In this document: positions 25,700 to 34,570 of the stretch, piece after piece
Position numbering within the stretch: position 1 is the first letter of the stretch
How the letters are laid out: each line of letters opens with the position of its first letter
Assembly (NCBI RefSeq): GCF_025628885.1
Contig: NZ_JAOTIF010000035.1
Span: 1-52,500 of the forward strand
Length of the DNA: 52,500 bases
Direction of reading: 5' to 3'
Source of the DNA: Paraflavisolibacter caeni
Lineage (GTDB): Bacteria; Bacteroidota; Bacteroidia; Chitinophagales; Chitinophagaceae
Notes under the pieces: generated by a model
Told to the model about the DNA's origin: nothing
Seen by the model: the letters and a program-made list of their open reading frames with translations, nothing else
Database searches by the model: none
Program-made: the position numbers and the translations under genes

Positions 25700-26494
25700 A
25701 TGAAGCTTCAACTCTCATTCATTATTTTACTTGCAATTAACTCTTTGAATGCTTGTGCTCAGGAAAACGCTAAACCAGAAGATACGGAAGTATGGCAGCC
25801 TGTTCCTAAAGTAGTTAAGCCCGGTAATTCAAACAGCCATATCCCTTCAGATGCCATCATTTTATTCAATGGAAAAGACCTCAAACAGTGGGTATCCAGC
25901 CGAGATTCAACAAAAGCTGTCCAGTGGATTGTGAAAGATCAAGTTTTTACTGTTAAAAAAGGTACAGGTAATATACAAACCAAGCAGGCATTTACTGACT
26001 ATCAGTTGCACTTAGAATGGAGAATACCCAAAAATATTACAGGTAAAGGGCAGGCAAGAGGTAATAGTGGGCTGTTTTTAGCAGGTTGGGGAATAGGCGA
26101 TGAAGGCTATGAATTGCAGATTCTTGATTCTTATAATAATTCAACTTATGTAAACGGACAGGCGGGCAGCATTTACAAGCAATATGCTCCTTTGGCTAAT
26201 CCACTGAATCCACCTGGAGAATGGAATGTATATGATGTTGCCTGGACAGCCCCCCGCTTTAACAGCGATGGCAGTTTAAAGAGTCCAGCACGGGTAACCG
26301 CATTTTTGAATGGAGTGTTGGTGCAAAACGGTGTTGAATTGAAGGGGCCTACCCAGTATATTGGAAAGCCATCTTACAAGCAGGCACATGGCCCCTTGCC
26401 CATTAAATTACAAGATCATGGCGACCCAAGTGAACCAATCAGTTTCAGAAATATTTGGATAAGGCCCATAGAAAGCATGAATACCCCTGAATAG
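25700..26494 (+). CDS. DUF1080 (3-keto-disaccharide hydrolase-like) lipoprotein
   Basis: About 264 residues with a lipobox-type signal (INSLNAC), thus lipid-anchored. The concanavalin-like DUF1080 fold shows IILFNGKDLKQWVS, LHLEWRIPKN, NSGLFLAG, YELQILDSYNN, GEWNVYDVAWTAPRF and PISFRNIWIRP. Family members hydrolyse 3-keto-glycosides or act in glucan turnover; the substrate here is not known. The ATG at 25700 is preferred over a TTG at 25694. It is convergent with the ThuA gene; both appear in sugar-scavenging loci of Bacteroidota. Confidence 0.85.
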   Translation: MKLQLSFIILLAINSLNACAQENAKPEDTEVWQPVPKVVKPGNSNSHIPSDAIILFNGKDLKQWVSSRDSTKAVQWIVKDQVFTVKKGTGNIQTKQAFTDYQLHLEWRIPKNITGKGQARGNSGLFLAGWGIGDEGYELQILDSYNNSTYVNGQAGSIYKQYAPLANPLNPPGEWNVYDVAWTAPRFNSDGSLKSPARVTAFLNGVLVQNGVELKGPTQYIGKPSYKQAHGPLPIKLQDHGDPSEPISFRNIWIRPIESMNTPE

Positions 26495-26502
26495 AATATT
26501 CT

Positions 26503-26525
26503 ACCCACCTCAATTAGAGGTGGGT
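26503..26525. terminator. Bidirectional hairpin between DUF1080 and ThuA genes
   Basis: ACCCACCTC and GAGGTGGGT pair perfectly around a 5-nt loop. The stop codon of the ThuA gene (26514-26516) lies inside the hairpin, so the stem overlaps its last codons. Confidence 0.65.
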
Positions 26526-27260
26526 ATTTCCAATCGCATAGAGAATTCCACCCAGCAAATGCTTTAGAAAGTTCTCTTCAGAGTAAGATTCTTTGGTATG
26601 GCCCAAGGCTGTATAAAAAGCTCTTCCCCCTTCAAATTGATGAAACCAGGAAACCGGGTGGAAGTCACCATTTTTTCCTCCTTTATAACTTTTTTCATCA
26701 ATTGTCAATAAAACTGTTACCTCGTTGTTCAGATTTTTGAAGTTGTACCATTCATCTTTGCGTTTCCATTCATCGGGAAGGTGATCGGTTGATATGTGTT
26801 TAACGCTGGTTTTCTTTAAAACAGCTTCCTGCTGTTCCGGATGGTTCAAAAAATAAGCACCGGCTAGTTTACCGTACCATGGCCAATCATATTCTGTATC
26901 TGTAGCAGAATGTACACCCACATAACCTCCGCCGGACCTGATATATTGTTCAAAGGCTTTTTCACCATCAGAACTCAGCACATTTCCTGTTGTACTTAAA
27001 AAGATAACTGCAGCATACTTTTTTAAATTGGCAGATGTGAAAAAAGTAGAATCAGTAGTCGTGTCTACTTCGAAATTGTTTTTACTGCCTAGCCTGGATA
27101 TAGCTGCAATTCCATCAGGAATAGATTCATGGTAAAATCCAGCAGTTTTACAAAAGACAAGAACTCTTGGCTTGGGAGCAGACTTGCCACATGCAGTAAG
27201 AACTATGAACATTACAGCACATAAAATAATTGATTTCAAAGGAGAAGAATTCTTATTCAT
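26514..27260 (-). CDS. ThuA-domain lipoprotein
   Basis: 248 residues; signal and lipobox (FIVLTAC) at the N-terminus. The ThuA/glutamine-amidotransferase-like fold shows RVLVFCKTAGFYHESIPDGI, YAAVIFLSTTGNVL, YIRSGGGYVGVHSATDTEYDWPWYG, FHPVSWFHQFEGGRAFYTALGHT, all typical. ThuA proteins take part in trehalose/keto-sugar use and occur with DUF1080 proteins; the reaction is unsettled. It is probably cotranscribed with the SSS symporter upstream (24 bp apart). Confidence 0.88.
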   Translation of the reverse strand: MNKNSSPLKSIILCAVMFIVLTACGKSAPKPRVLVFCKTAGFYHESIPDGIAAISRLGSKNNFEVDTTTDSTFFTSANLKKYAAVIFLSTTGNVLSSDGEKAFEQYIRSGGGYVGVHSATDTEYDWPWYGKLAGAYFLNHPEQQEAVLKKTSVKHISTDHLPDEWKRKDEWYNFKNLNNEVTVLLTIDEKSYKGGKNGDFHPVSWFHQFEGGRAFYTALGHTKESYSEENFLKHLLGGILYAIGNTHL

Positions 27261-27284
27261 AATGGCGAATTTATTTATAAATTA

Positions 27285-29048
27285 TTATAGGCTATTGTCT
27301 ATGAAGATATTTATTTCCTTTTCATTCCTGACGCCAAACGTCATTTGAAGTATCAATCCTACCAGAACAACACCTAATGCTCCAATTGCATTTAACCATA
27401 AGAAGCTGATATCCGGAAGAAAACTGACTAATGGAATGTTTTCATTAAAGAATAAAAGAAGAATAAAACATTCAACGATCAGAGCTGCCCAGAAAGTTGC
27501 ATGTCCTCCCACTTTTTTGACATAAAAAGCAATAAGGAATATACCCAGAATTACACCATAAAATAGAGATCCTAATACATTCACTGCTTCAATCAAGCTC
27601 TGTCCCAGTTTGTTTGCAAATTGAGCGACGAAGATGCAAAAGAGACCCCATGCCAATGTATACCATTTCGATATATGGTATTCACTCAATGGCTTTTCAC
27701 CTGTTGAAATACGTTGGTGAAAGTCTAACATCGTACAAGCTGCGAGGGAATTTAAAGCAGCAGCTATCGAGCCCCAGGCTGCCAGAAAAACTATAGCGAT
27801 CAAAAGTCCTTTTAAACCTGGAGGTAAGTATTCTTTTACAAACCCAAGGAATATGTAGTTCGTATCATTTGTGTCTTTATTACTGATCCTACTACTTATG
27901 GCTTTGAATTGATCTCTGTATTGATTGGATGTTTCATTCAGAATTTTGATTTCCGCGACTAAGTGTTCAAGGGAATCCTCCCTGCCGTTATTTAAAGCAT
28001 TCGTATATGCCCTGGCCAATTGCTGCTTTTTCTTATTATTATCATCATATCTCTGTTGTAGTGCATTTACTGAATCTTTGTAAACAGAGGATTTTGCATC
28101 GGCAATCAGACTACTGTTGAATGAAATTGGAGCTGCCTTGTATTGGTAAAAAGAAAACACCAGAACACCGACAAGCAGAATAAAAAACTGTAAAGGAATT
28201 TTTACCAATCCGTTGATAAGCAGCCCGAGACGGCTTTCTGTATTATTTTGCGCAGTTAAATAGCGCCCCACCTGCGATTGATCTGTGCCGAAGTAAGAAA
28301 GGGCTAAAAAGAATCCACCAATGATCCCACTCCACATATTATAGCGGTCATTCCAGTTGAAACCTGATTGGTCTGTACCTGGCGTTATTATATTAAGCTT
28401 GCCCAATTTACCGCTAATATGAAGTGCATCATAAAAACCCACACCTTCCGGCATTAAGTGTACAACCATATAACCAGCCAAGAACATAGCCATTAAGACA
28501 ATGATTAATTGAACTTGTTGTGTATAAGCAACAGCTTTCGCACCACCACTTACGGTATAAATAATTAATAATCCGCCCATTATTATATTAGTCCAGAAAA
28601 TATCCCACCCAAACAGGGAGGAAAGAATTATAGATGGCGCATATATTGAAATTCCAGTTGATAAACCTCTTTGCAGCAGAAACAGGAAAGAAGTAAGTGT
28701 ACGGGTTTTTGAATCGAATCGTTTTTCCAGAAATTCGTAGGCAGTATAAACTTTTAGTTTGTTGAAAATTGGAACAAATGTGATGCATATTACTACCATG
28801 GCCAATGGCAAACCAAAATAGTATTGTATGAACCTCATTCCATCAGTATATGCCTGACCGGGAGCAGAAAGGAATGTTATAGCGCTTGCCTGAGTACCCA
28901 TAATACTCAATAACACCAAATACCAAGGAAGGCTACGGTTTGATAGAAAATAGCCCTCCAGGTTTTTGGTTGTACGGCTTTTATACAGGCCATAAATAAC
29001 AATGCCAATCAGCGTAAAAGATAAAACCAGCCAGTCGGTAATTGTCAT
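27285..29048 (-). CDS. Sodium:solute symporter (SSS family)
   Basis: 587 residues with about 13-14 membrane helices. LSIMGTQASAITFLSAPGQAYTDG and YTVSGGAKAVAYTQQVQ carry the sodium-binding and SSS signature regions; a long Gln/Lys-rich hydrophilic loop lies at about 315-375. The substrate is probably a sugar, sialic acid or similar compound, judged from the ThuA and DUF1080 neighbours; the sequence does not settle this. Its start overlaps the stop of a 41-residue membrane ORF by 4 bases (ATGA). Confidence 0.88.
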   Translation of the reverse strand: MTITDWLVLSFTLIGIVIYGLYKSRTTKNLEGYFLSNRSLPWYLVLLSIMGTQASAITFLSAPGQAYTDGMRFIQYYFGLPLAMVVICITFVPIFNKLKVYTAYEFLEKRFDSKTRTLTSFLFLLQRGLSTGISIYAPSIILSSLFGWDIFWTNIIMGGLLIIYTVSGGAKAVAYTQQVQLIIVLMAMFLAGYMVVHLMPEGVGFYDALHISGKLGKLNIITPGTDQSGFNWNDRYNMWSGIIGGFFLALSYFGTDQSQVGRYLTAQNNTESRLGLLINGLVKIPLQFFILLVGVLVFSFYQYKAAPISFNSSLIADAKSSVYKDSVNALQQRYDDNNKKKQQLARAYTNALNNGREDSLEHLVAEIKILNETSNQYRDQFKAISSRISNKDTNDTNYIFLGFVKEYLPPGLKGLLIAIVFLAAWGSIAAALNSLAACTMLDFHQRISTGEKPLSEYHISKWYTLAWGLFCIFVAQFANKLGQSLIEAVNVLGSLFYGVILGIFLIAFYVKKVGGHATFWAALIVECFILLLFFNENIPLVSFLPDISFLWLNAIGALGVVLVGLILQMTFGVRNEKEINIFIDNSL

Positions 29049-29170
29049 GAAAAATATTTAGTTATCAACCCAAAAGCTATGATCAATAAAAACAAAAAAG
29101 CAATAACGAAGATGTACCAGGTCTTCCAGGTTTTGAAAAGGGGAACTTTATAATCATCATTATACTTCAT
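29045..29170 (-). CDS. 41-residue single-pass membrane protein, overlaps SSS gene
   Basis: Read from ATG 29170 to TGA 29045. The N-terminal 17 residues are polar (MKYNDDYKVPLFKTWKT), then one membrane helix (WYIFVIAFLFLLIIAFGLI) and a short KYFS tail. The stop shares the ATGA overlap with the symporter start, good evidence that it is translated and coupled. Small one-helix partners of SSS permeases are known elsewhere, though of different sequence. I recognise no family. Confidence 0.6.
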   Translation of the reverse strand: MKYNDDYKVPLFKTWKTWYIFVIAFLFLLIIAFGLITKYFS

Positions 29171-29217
29171 AAATGGTATAGCTTATTTTTCATTCTTCAT
29201 ACAGGAAATTCAAACTC

Positions 29218-29376
29218 CTACCTTCTCTTCAACATGCCTGAGGCTAAAAATCCAATTGACAAACCGATAATCAATCCATAATGGACCCTTTTGATCAAAA
29301 ATCCTATTGCCAGGCCTAATAAGATCAAAAAGGCAAATGCAATACCTCCGCGTTTTTCATCGGGCTTTCTTTCCAT
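29218..29376 (-). CDS. 52-residue membrane protein
   Basis: ATG 29376 to TAG 29218. Begins MERKPDEKRGG, then a hydrophobic stretch (IAFAFLILLGLAIGFLI), a KRVHYG turn, a second one (LIIGLSIGFLASGML) and KRR at the end: a two-helix hairpin with basic ends inside. It lies between PIG-L and the symporter on the same strand, its start 3 bp after the PIG-L stop, so it is probably in one operon. No recognised family. Confidence 0.55.
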   Translation of the reverse strand: MERKPDEKRGGIAFAFLILLGLAIGFLIKRVHYGLIIGLSIGFLASGMLKRR

Positions 29377-29379
29377 TCA

Positions 29380-31869
29380 CTATTTGTTTTTGTTTAATGC
29401 TATTAAATTTGCTAACAGGCGAAATGAGCCAGGAACGCCTGCAGGCAATTCTCTGAAAAATACAAGCCCGGTATAAGTAAAATAACCTTCTCCATACTTG
29501 GTAATAATCAAACTGCCATCATCCGGTGTTTCACCGGGATCTCCTATCCTTAAGATTGATTCAAAATTCTTATCCCATTCTGATGCATGGTAAATACTTC
29601 TTTCCTGAACCCAACCTTTAAAATCGTCAGCAGTTATTTTATTTGGATAGTTCAAAACCTTGTGTGTTGGCTTCAAAAATTGTACAGGAGCTGTCTCATC
29701 AGTTACCCGGTTGCGTGTAATATTAAAATTGTATGGTCCGATCTTAGCTCTCACTGGTCCAATTTGGTTGCTCGTGTTATATTGGACAATCAGATTGCCG
29801 CCTTCTTTCACATAATTCATCAAGTTTTCATAATGACTATTCAGCCATTCATTCGTATTGTAAGCACGCACACCCGCGATAATTGCATCGTATTTTTTAA
29901 GATGGTTGCGAGATAGTTCATTATCTGTGAGGAGTGTTACTTCAAATCCCATTTGCTCCAAAGCTTCGGGTACCTTATCACCAGCACCAACTATATAACC
30001 AATTTTATTCCCTTTGGTTTTTAGGTTGATGTTTAATAGCTTAATATCATCAGAGAAAAAATACTTTATGGTTGGAATATGATCGTATTGAATAGTTGTT
30101 GACGACAGGTGTGCATCAATCAATTGAGGACTGTTTGTGTAATAAGCGAATCCTTGCAGATTGATGCTATCGCGATTAGCAGAAGCAGTATTATTTATAT
30201 TAAAAGTATAAGCTCTACTGGCCCCTTTTTCTAAAGAAAAAGTTGAATCCTTTCTAGATAAAGAAAAATTAGCAGACCTGAGTTCCACATTTGCAACCGT
30301 TGGATAAATTTTCTTATTCGCATTCAACTGTAATAGTGCCTCTTTACGTTCTTTCTCTCCTTTTCTGTAAATCAACACGTCAGGTGCAGCGGACACCGTA
30401 ACTCCTGGCACTACAAATAAAGGTTCATACAATTCACCTTTTACAGGATCAGCAATCTTATACTGCACCGGCTTTTCAAAGGTGAATAGAGTTCCATCTA
30501 TTTCCAATTCAAACCTGGTAACATAAGAAGGCGTATTATCGGGTTGCCCGATCAAAAGCAAGTCATTGACAACGTATTGGCCCACTTCCATTTTTTCCTT
30601 TAACCAAAAAGGCTGGCTAATTGGTTTGTCGAAGGGGACAAAAACAGATTTGTTAATAATCAGATTCTGATTTGTCTTCAAAGAAGTATTGAGTACACTA
30701 TCAAATCCGTTTACTTGTATTCTTTTTAGCTTTATATCTGCCCCACTCCGGTTATTTAAAGTAAAATTGATACGAACAGAATCGCCCTGAACTGCATTTT
30801 GAATATTAGTGAAGGCATCTAACCACAATCCACTACTCCATAAAATCAGTTGTTTTACCTCTTCGAGCTTTTGAGTTTGCCAGTTGCTTTTGGGTAAATT
30901 CTTTAATGCATTATAAATTCCAGTTAATTGGCCAATTGACTTGTTTGGCTGAATAAAATCGAAGTTTTGAATTGCTGACTGAACCAACGGTGCGATTGTT
31001 TCTCCTCCATTAAGGCGGTTCCAATTCACGTTGATCTCATCCATAAGATCTTTATCTGGCCGGGTTCCATTTAAAGTAGCGAAGTATTCAATTGCTTCTC
31101 CCCTGGTGCGAGCTGCACCAAAGCCCTGGCTTTTATGTTGGCTACGGCTTTCGGCTGCGATTTCCCCATAACTCTTTCCTGAAACCGGATCAAACCCTCC
31201 AACATCTAAAGTAAATTGGTCCGGACGTTGTGTATTGTTACCACCGAAGTTGAAAGTGTTCCATAAAATACGTTTAGCCTGCCAGGGTTGTACGTATTTT
31301 AATTGTTCAGGAAAACGTTTTGGATCAGCTGCAGCTTTAAAAGCTTCAGTTGCTAATATTGCCGAAGCAGTATGATGCCCATGGCCACCTTCGCCTGTGG
31401 TGGGAAATCGAGTAATGATCACATCTGGTTGAAATTTGCGGATCACCCAAACGACGTCTCCTAATATTTTTTCTTTATCCCATTTCGTAAAGGTTTCCTC
31501 TGGATTTTTTGAAAAGCCGAAGTCAAAAGCACGCGTAAAAAACTGCTCGGCGCCATCTATCCTTCTTGCTGCCAAAAGTTCCTGAGTGCGAATTAAACCT
31601 AAAGCCACGCCCTGTTCATTGCCGATGAGGTTTTGTCCGCCATCACCCCTGGTCAGGGATAAATAGCCAGTTCGAAACATACGATCCTTGGCCAAGAATG
31701 TAAGTAAGCGTGTATTTTCATCATCCGGATGGGCTGCTATATACAAAACAGAACCAAGTACATTGAGTTTTTTTAACCCTTTATAGATATCAGCTGAGGA
31801 GGGCGTTGTTTGAGCCGTACATAATTTCGTAATAGCCAGGAGCCAAATTAGAATCAATTTTCGTTTCAT
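29380..31869 (-). CDS. Secreted PIG-L family deacetylase, large form
   Basis: 829 residues with a signal peptide (LILIWLLAITKLCTAQ). The zinc motif AHPDDE is at 46-51 and the second ligand region GHGHHTAS follows; this is the LmbE/PIG-L N-acetylglucosamine deacetylase fold (about 35-260). Then come beta-sandwich parts (LNNRSGADIKLKRIQVNG) and a C-terminal GATase-like Rossmann domain (KIGYIVGAGDKVPEAL, YDAIIAGVRAYN, YVKEGGNLIVQYN). It probably removes acetyl groups from amino sugars outside the cytoplasm; the substrate is unknown. It heads a minus-strand run with two small ORFs, the symporter and ThuA. Confidence 0.88.
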   Translation of the reverse strand: MKRKLILIWLLAITKLCTAQTTPSSADIYKGLKKLNVLGSVLYIAAHPDDENTRLLTFLAKDRMFRTGYLSLTRGDGGQNLIGNEQGVALGLIRTQELLAARRIDGAEQFFTRAFDFGFSKNPEETFTKWDKEKILGDVVWVIRKFQPDVIITRFPTTGEGGHGHHTASAILATEAFKAAADPKRFPEQLKYVQPWQAKRILWNTFNFGGNNTQRPDQFTLDVGGFDPVSGKSYGEIAAESRSQHKSQGFGAARTRGEAIEYFATLNGTRPDKDLMDEINVNWNRLNGGETIAPLVQSAIQNFDFIQPNKSIGQLTGIYNALKNLPKSNWQTQKLEEVKQLILWSSGLWLDAFTNIQNAVQGDSVRINFTLNNRSGADIKLKRIQVNGFDSVLNTSLKTNQNLIINKSVFVPFDKPISQPFWLKEKMEVGQYVVNDLLLIGQPDNTPSYVTRFELEIDGTLFTFEKPVQYKIADPVKGELYEPLFVVPGVTVSAAPDVLIYRKGEKERKEALLQLNANKKIYPTVANVELRSANFSLSRKDSTFSLEKGASRAYTFNINNTASANRDSINLQGFAYYTNSPQLIDAHLSSTTIQYDHIPTIKYFFSDDIKLLNINLKTKGNKIGYIVGAGDKVPEALEQMGFEVTLLTDNELSRNHLKKYDAIIAGVRAYNTNEWLNSHYENLMNYVKEGGNLIVQYNTSNQIGPVRAKIGPYNFNITRNRVTDETAPVQFLKPTHKVLNYPNKITADDFKGWVQERSIYHASEWDKNFESILRIGDPGETPDDGSLIITKYGEGYFTYTGLVFFRELPAGVPGSFRLLANLIALNKNK

Positions 31870-31991
31870 GAATCTTCAAAGGAATTTTAAATCAAACGAA
31901 TAAAGTTAAATAGCCAAATAGTAAAGAGTTCGTTAAAGAGATAAGTTTATAGCTTATAATTTAAGTTTACCTTGACTGTTGCATGAAATTT

Positions 31992-34499
31992 CTATTGTCC
32001 GACCAGGAACAATGCATTGCAGAACATTAACTTTCCACCTTCCCAAAAGTTGCGGAACAGGACATCATCAGCCAAATAAGTAATTGTCCCATTGCCAATC
32101 TCCTGTACACCGAACAGCATACCATCCTGAAGGCGGTTTTTCAGTTGTGAGCCTACAAAGCCAGCCACTTGCTTGTTCTTTTTCAAAACACCAACGTTCC
32201 AGCCGTCTTTCATAAACTCAAAAATGTTATCATCTTGTTTTAAGGTATAATAATATGCAGGATAACCAAACGCAAGTGGATGGGTATTGTCCAGTTCCAC
32301 TTTAAAGATCGAACCGGGAGTCATAGATGGAATAATGTCTCGTTCACGGTTTTCAAACTTTTTTAATTGCTGATAAGACTCTTTTTCATCTGCAGTATCG
32401 GCAGCCTTTTTCAATTTAATTGTTCCTTCCATACGAGTTAACTGAGCCACGGCATTTTCCAAAGCAATCAAATGCCCGCCTTTTGCTATCCAGGATTTTA
32501 ATTGTTCTGTTTGCGATTTATCGGACAAAAAACGGTAGTTCCCATTTGGCAAGATCATGACATCATAGTCATTCCAATTGGTAATACTGAAATCTGCCTG
32601 GTTGATCAAAGTAATGGGATAATCTAGTTCCTGTTCGAAGAAATGCCAGATCTCCCCTGCGGCATTGGCATTTATACCATCACCTGTCAGCATAGCCAAT
32701 TTGCGCCGTTTGATACCGTGTACTTTTGAACTTCCAAAATCAGAGCCTTTTTCCACAAAGCCAGTTGTAACTGGTGTTAGTTGCACTTTATACTTATCGG
32801 CCAAATTCCTCACCACTGACCATAAATTTGAAAAATATTGGTTGCTTGTCTTTAATACTATGATAGTTCCCCTGTCAAAGATTTTTCCAGCTGTCTCAAA
32901 CGGTTGTTCAGTGTAGCGAAGACGGATACCTTTCTGTAATAACTGTGAAACAAATTGAGCACTTTTCATACCGTTCCAGTTAAAAACATAACCGTATGGT
33001 TCCGCAGGCCCATTTTGCACCAATGCTTCTGAAGGTTCTGCACCAGCAGTTAGCGATTGGCGTGTGGCATAGGCTTTAATGCCGAAAACATAAGGTAAGG
33101 ACCAGGCAGTAATATCGTAAGTGACTGAATCTACAACAACAGTATTGGGCTCAAACAATACTTTTACCAGTCCCCCTTTTGGCTGATTTGAAGGAATTAT
33201 AATGTCGGAACTGGTAACGGAAACATTTTCTTCTCGTCCATTGTCATAATTGTAACCGCGGATATTTGCAGGTTTACCAACGCCAAAGTTTATTTTGTTT
33301 CTTCTTAATAAGTCTAATAAAGCACCAATTCGTTGTTCATCCTGAGTAGAAGATTTAATAATATATGACTTGTAATTTCCTATTCCCTTTGTTGCTGCAT
33401 TTTGGAAGAAGTTTTGGTATTCGGTCATCAGTTTACCTGCGTTTTTAGAAGCTACTTCAATGGTACTCATACCAGTAGTAAAATGATGGATTGCCCTATC
33501 TGTGAGTGTTAAGGTATCGCCATCCTTGGTTAATGCACCCAAACCTCCTGAAGGACCGCCTGCTTGTTCATAGGTCATTCCAATAGAACCGTTATAGATA
33601 GGATATGTATCGCCATAAGAGGGATACAATAGATCAAATACTTCCTTTGTGAAGTATAACCAACCTTTTTCATCAAAATATTTTGCATGATTACGGCCAA
33701 TTATGTTTTGGAAATCACGTTGCCAGGGAGTGATCACTTCGTGATAAGGTTGTGCCGCCGGGGCAAAATAATAAGGACTGTTCACGTTTTGCTCATGAAA
33801 ATCAACATGCACCTCTGGCAACCAGTCATTGTATACTTTCATACGTTGCCGGGTTTCTATCTGCGTTTGCCATGCCCAGTCTCTGTTTAAATCGAAGTTG
33901 TAGTGGTTGGTTCTCCCACCCGGCCAAGGTTCTTTATGTTCCCTGGCATCTAAAGCCGGATTGTAATTTTTTCCAGCCACAGAAGTGTACCAGTTTACAT
34001 AACGGTCTCTCCCATCCGGGTTCAAGCAAGGGTCTATAATTACTACGGTGTTTTTCAACCAAGTTTTTGTTTGTTGATTTGAGGGGTCGGCCAATGCATA
34101 AATGGTAAGCATAGAAGCTTCTGATGAAGAAGCTTCATTACCATGCACGTTATAACTTAACCAAACCACCACGGGCTCTGTTACAGACCCTTTATCAGTG
34201 CCTTCGAAACCTGCCAGTTTCAAATTATTGTTTCTAATAGCTTCGAGTCTGCTGATATTTTCGGAACTGGAAACATAAGCTACGATCAAGGGCCTCCCTT
34301 CGTATGTTTGTCCATATTCCTGCAGCTTTACCATACCTGGTGCGGTTGCTGCAACGTATTGAAAATAATCAACAATTTTCCAGTGTGGCGTGTACCGGGT
34401 TCCAATCTTATATCCCAGAAATTGTTCCGGGCTTTTTAACTGAGCCCAACTATAAAATGATATATAAAATAATATGAAGAAAAGTATACATCGTTTCAT
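31992..34499 (-). CDS. Secreted M14 zinc carboxypeptidase family protein
   Basis: 835 residues, signal peptide at the N-terminus (ILFFILFYISFYSWAQ). The M14 metallopeptidase domain (about 45-330) shows the zinc pair in NVHGNEASSSE, the third ligand in VHVDFHEQN, and the catalytic Glu in MTYEQAGG. Substrate-binding NRDWAWQT is present. The C-terminal 450 residues include a GATase-like or beta-rich part (YDVMILPNGNYRFL) of unknown role. Family: bacterial M14-like proteins that process peptides or peptidoglycan. It is divergent from the ggt gene, 70 bp away. Confidence 0.87.
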   Translation of the reverse strand: MKRCILFFILFYISFYSWAQLKSPEQFLGYKIGTRYTPHWKIVDYFQYVAATAPGMVKLQEYGQTYEGRPLIVAYVSSSENISRLEAIRNNNLKLAGFEGTDKGSVTEPVVVWLSYNVHGNEASSSEASMLTIYALADPSNQQTKTWLKNTVVIIDPCLNPDGRDRYVNWYTSVAGKNYNPALDAREHKEPWPGGRTNHYNFDLNRDWAWQTQIETRQRMKVYNDWLPEVHVDFHEQNVNSPYYFAPAAQPYHEVITPWQRDFQNIIGRNHAKYFDEKGWLYFTKEVFDLLYPSYGDTYPIYNGSIGMTYEQAGGPSGGLGALTKDGDTLTLTDRAIHHFTTGMSTIEVASKNAGKLMTEYQNFFQNAATKGIGNYKSYIIKSSTQDEQRIGALLDLLRRNKINFGVGKPANIRGYNYDNGREENVSVTSSDIIIPSNQPKGGLVKVLFEPNTVVVDSVTYDITAWSLPYVFGIKAYATRQSLTAGAEPSEALVQNGPAEPYGYVFNWNGMKSAQFVSQLLQKGIRLRYTEQPFETAGKIFDRGTIIVLKTSNQYFSNLWSVVRNLADKYKVQLTPVTTGFVEKGSDFGSSKVHGIKRRKLAMLTGDGINANAAGEIWHFFEQELDYPITLINQADFSITNWNDYDVMILPNGNYRFLSDKSQTEQLKSWIAKGGHLIALENAVAQLTRMEGTIKLKKAADTADEKESYQQLKKFENRERDIIPSMTPGSIFKVELDNTHPLAFGYPAYYYTLKQDDNIFEFMKDGWNVGVLKKNKQVAGFVGSQLKNRLQDGMLFGVQEIGNGTITYLADDVLFRNFWEGGKLMFCNALFLVGQ

Positions 34500-34570
34500 T
34501 TCGGAAAGATAATATGATCTACGTTTCTTAATTTACAAAATCTATTATTAATATTATATCTTATTATAGT

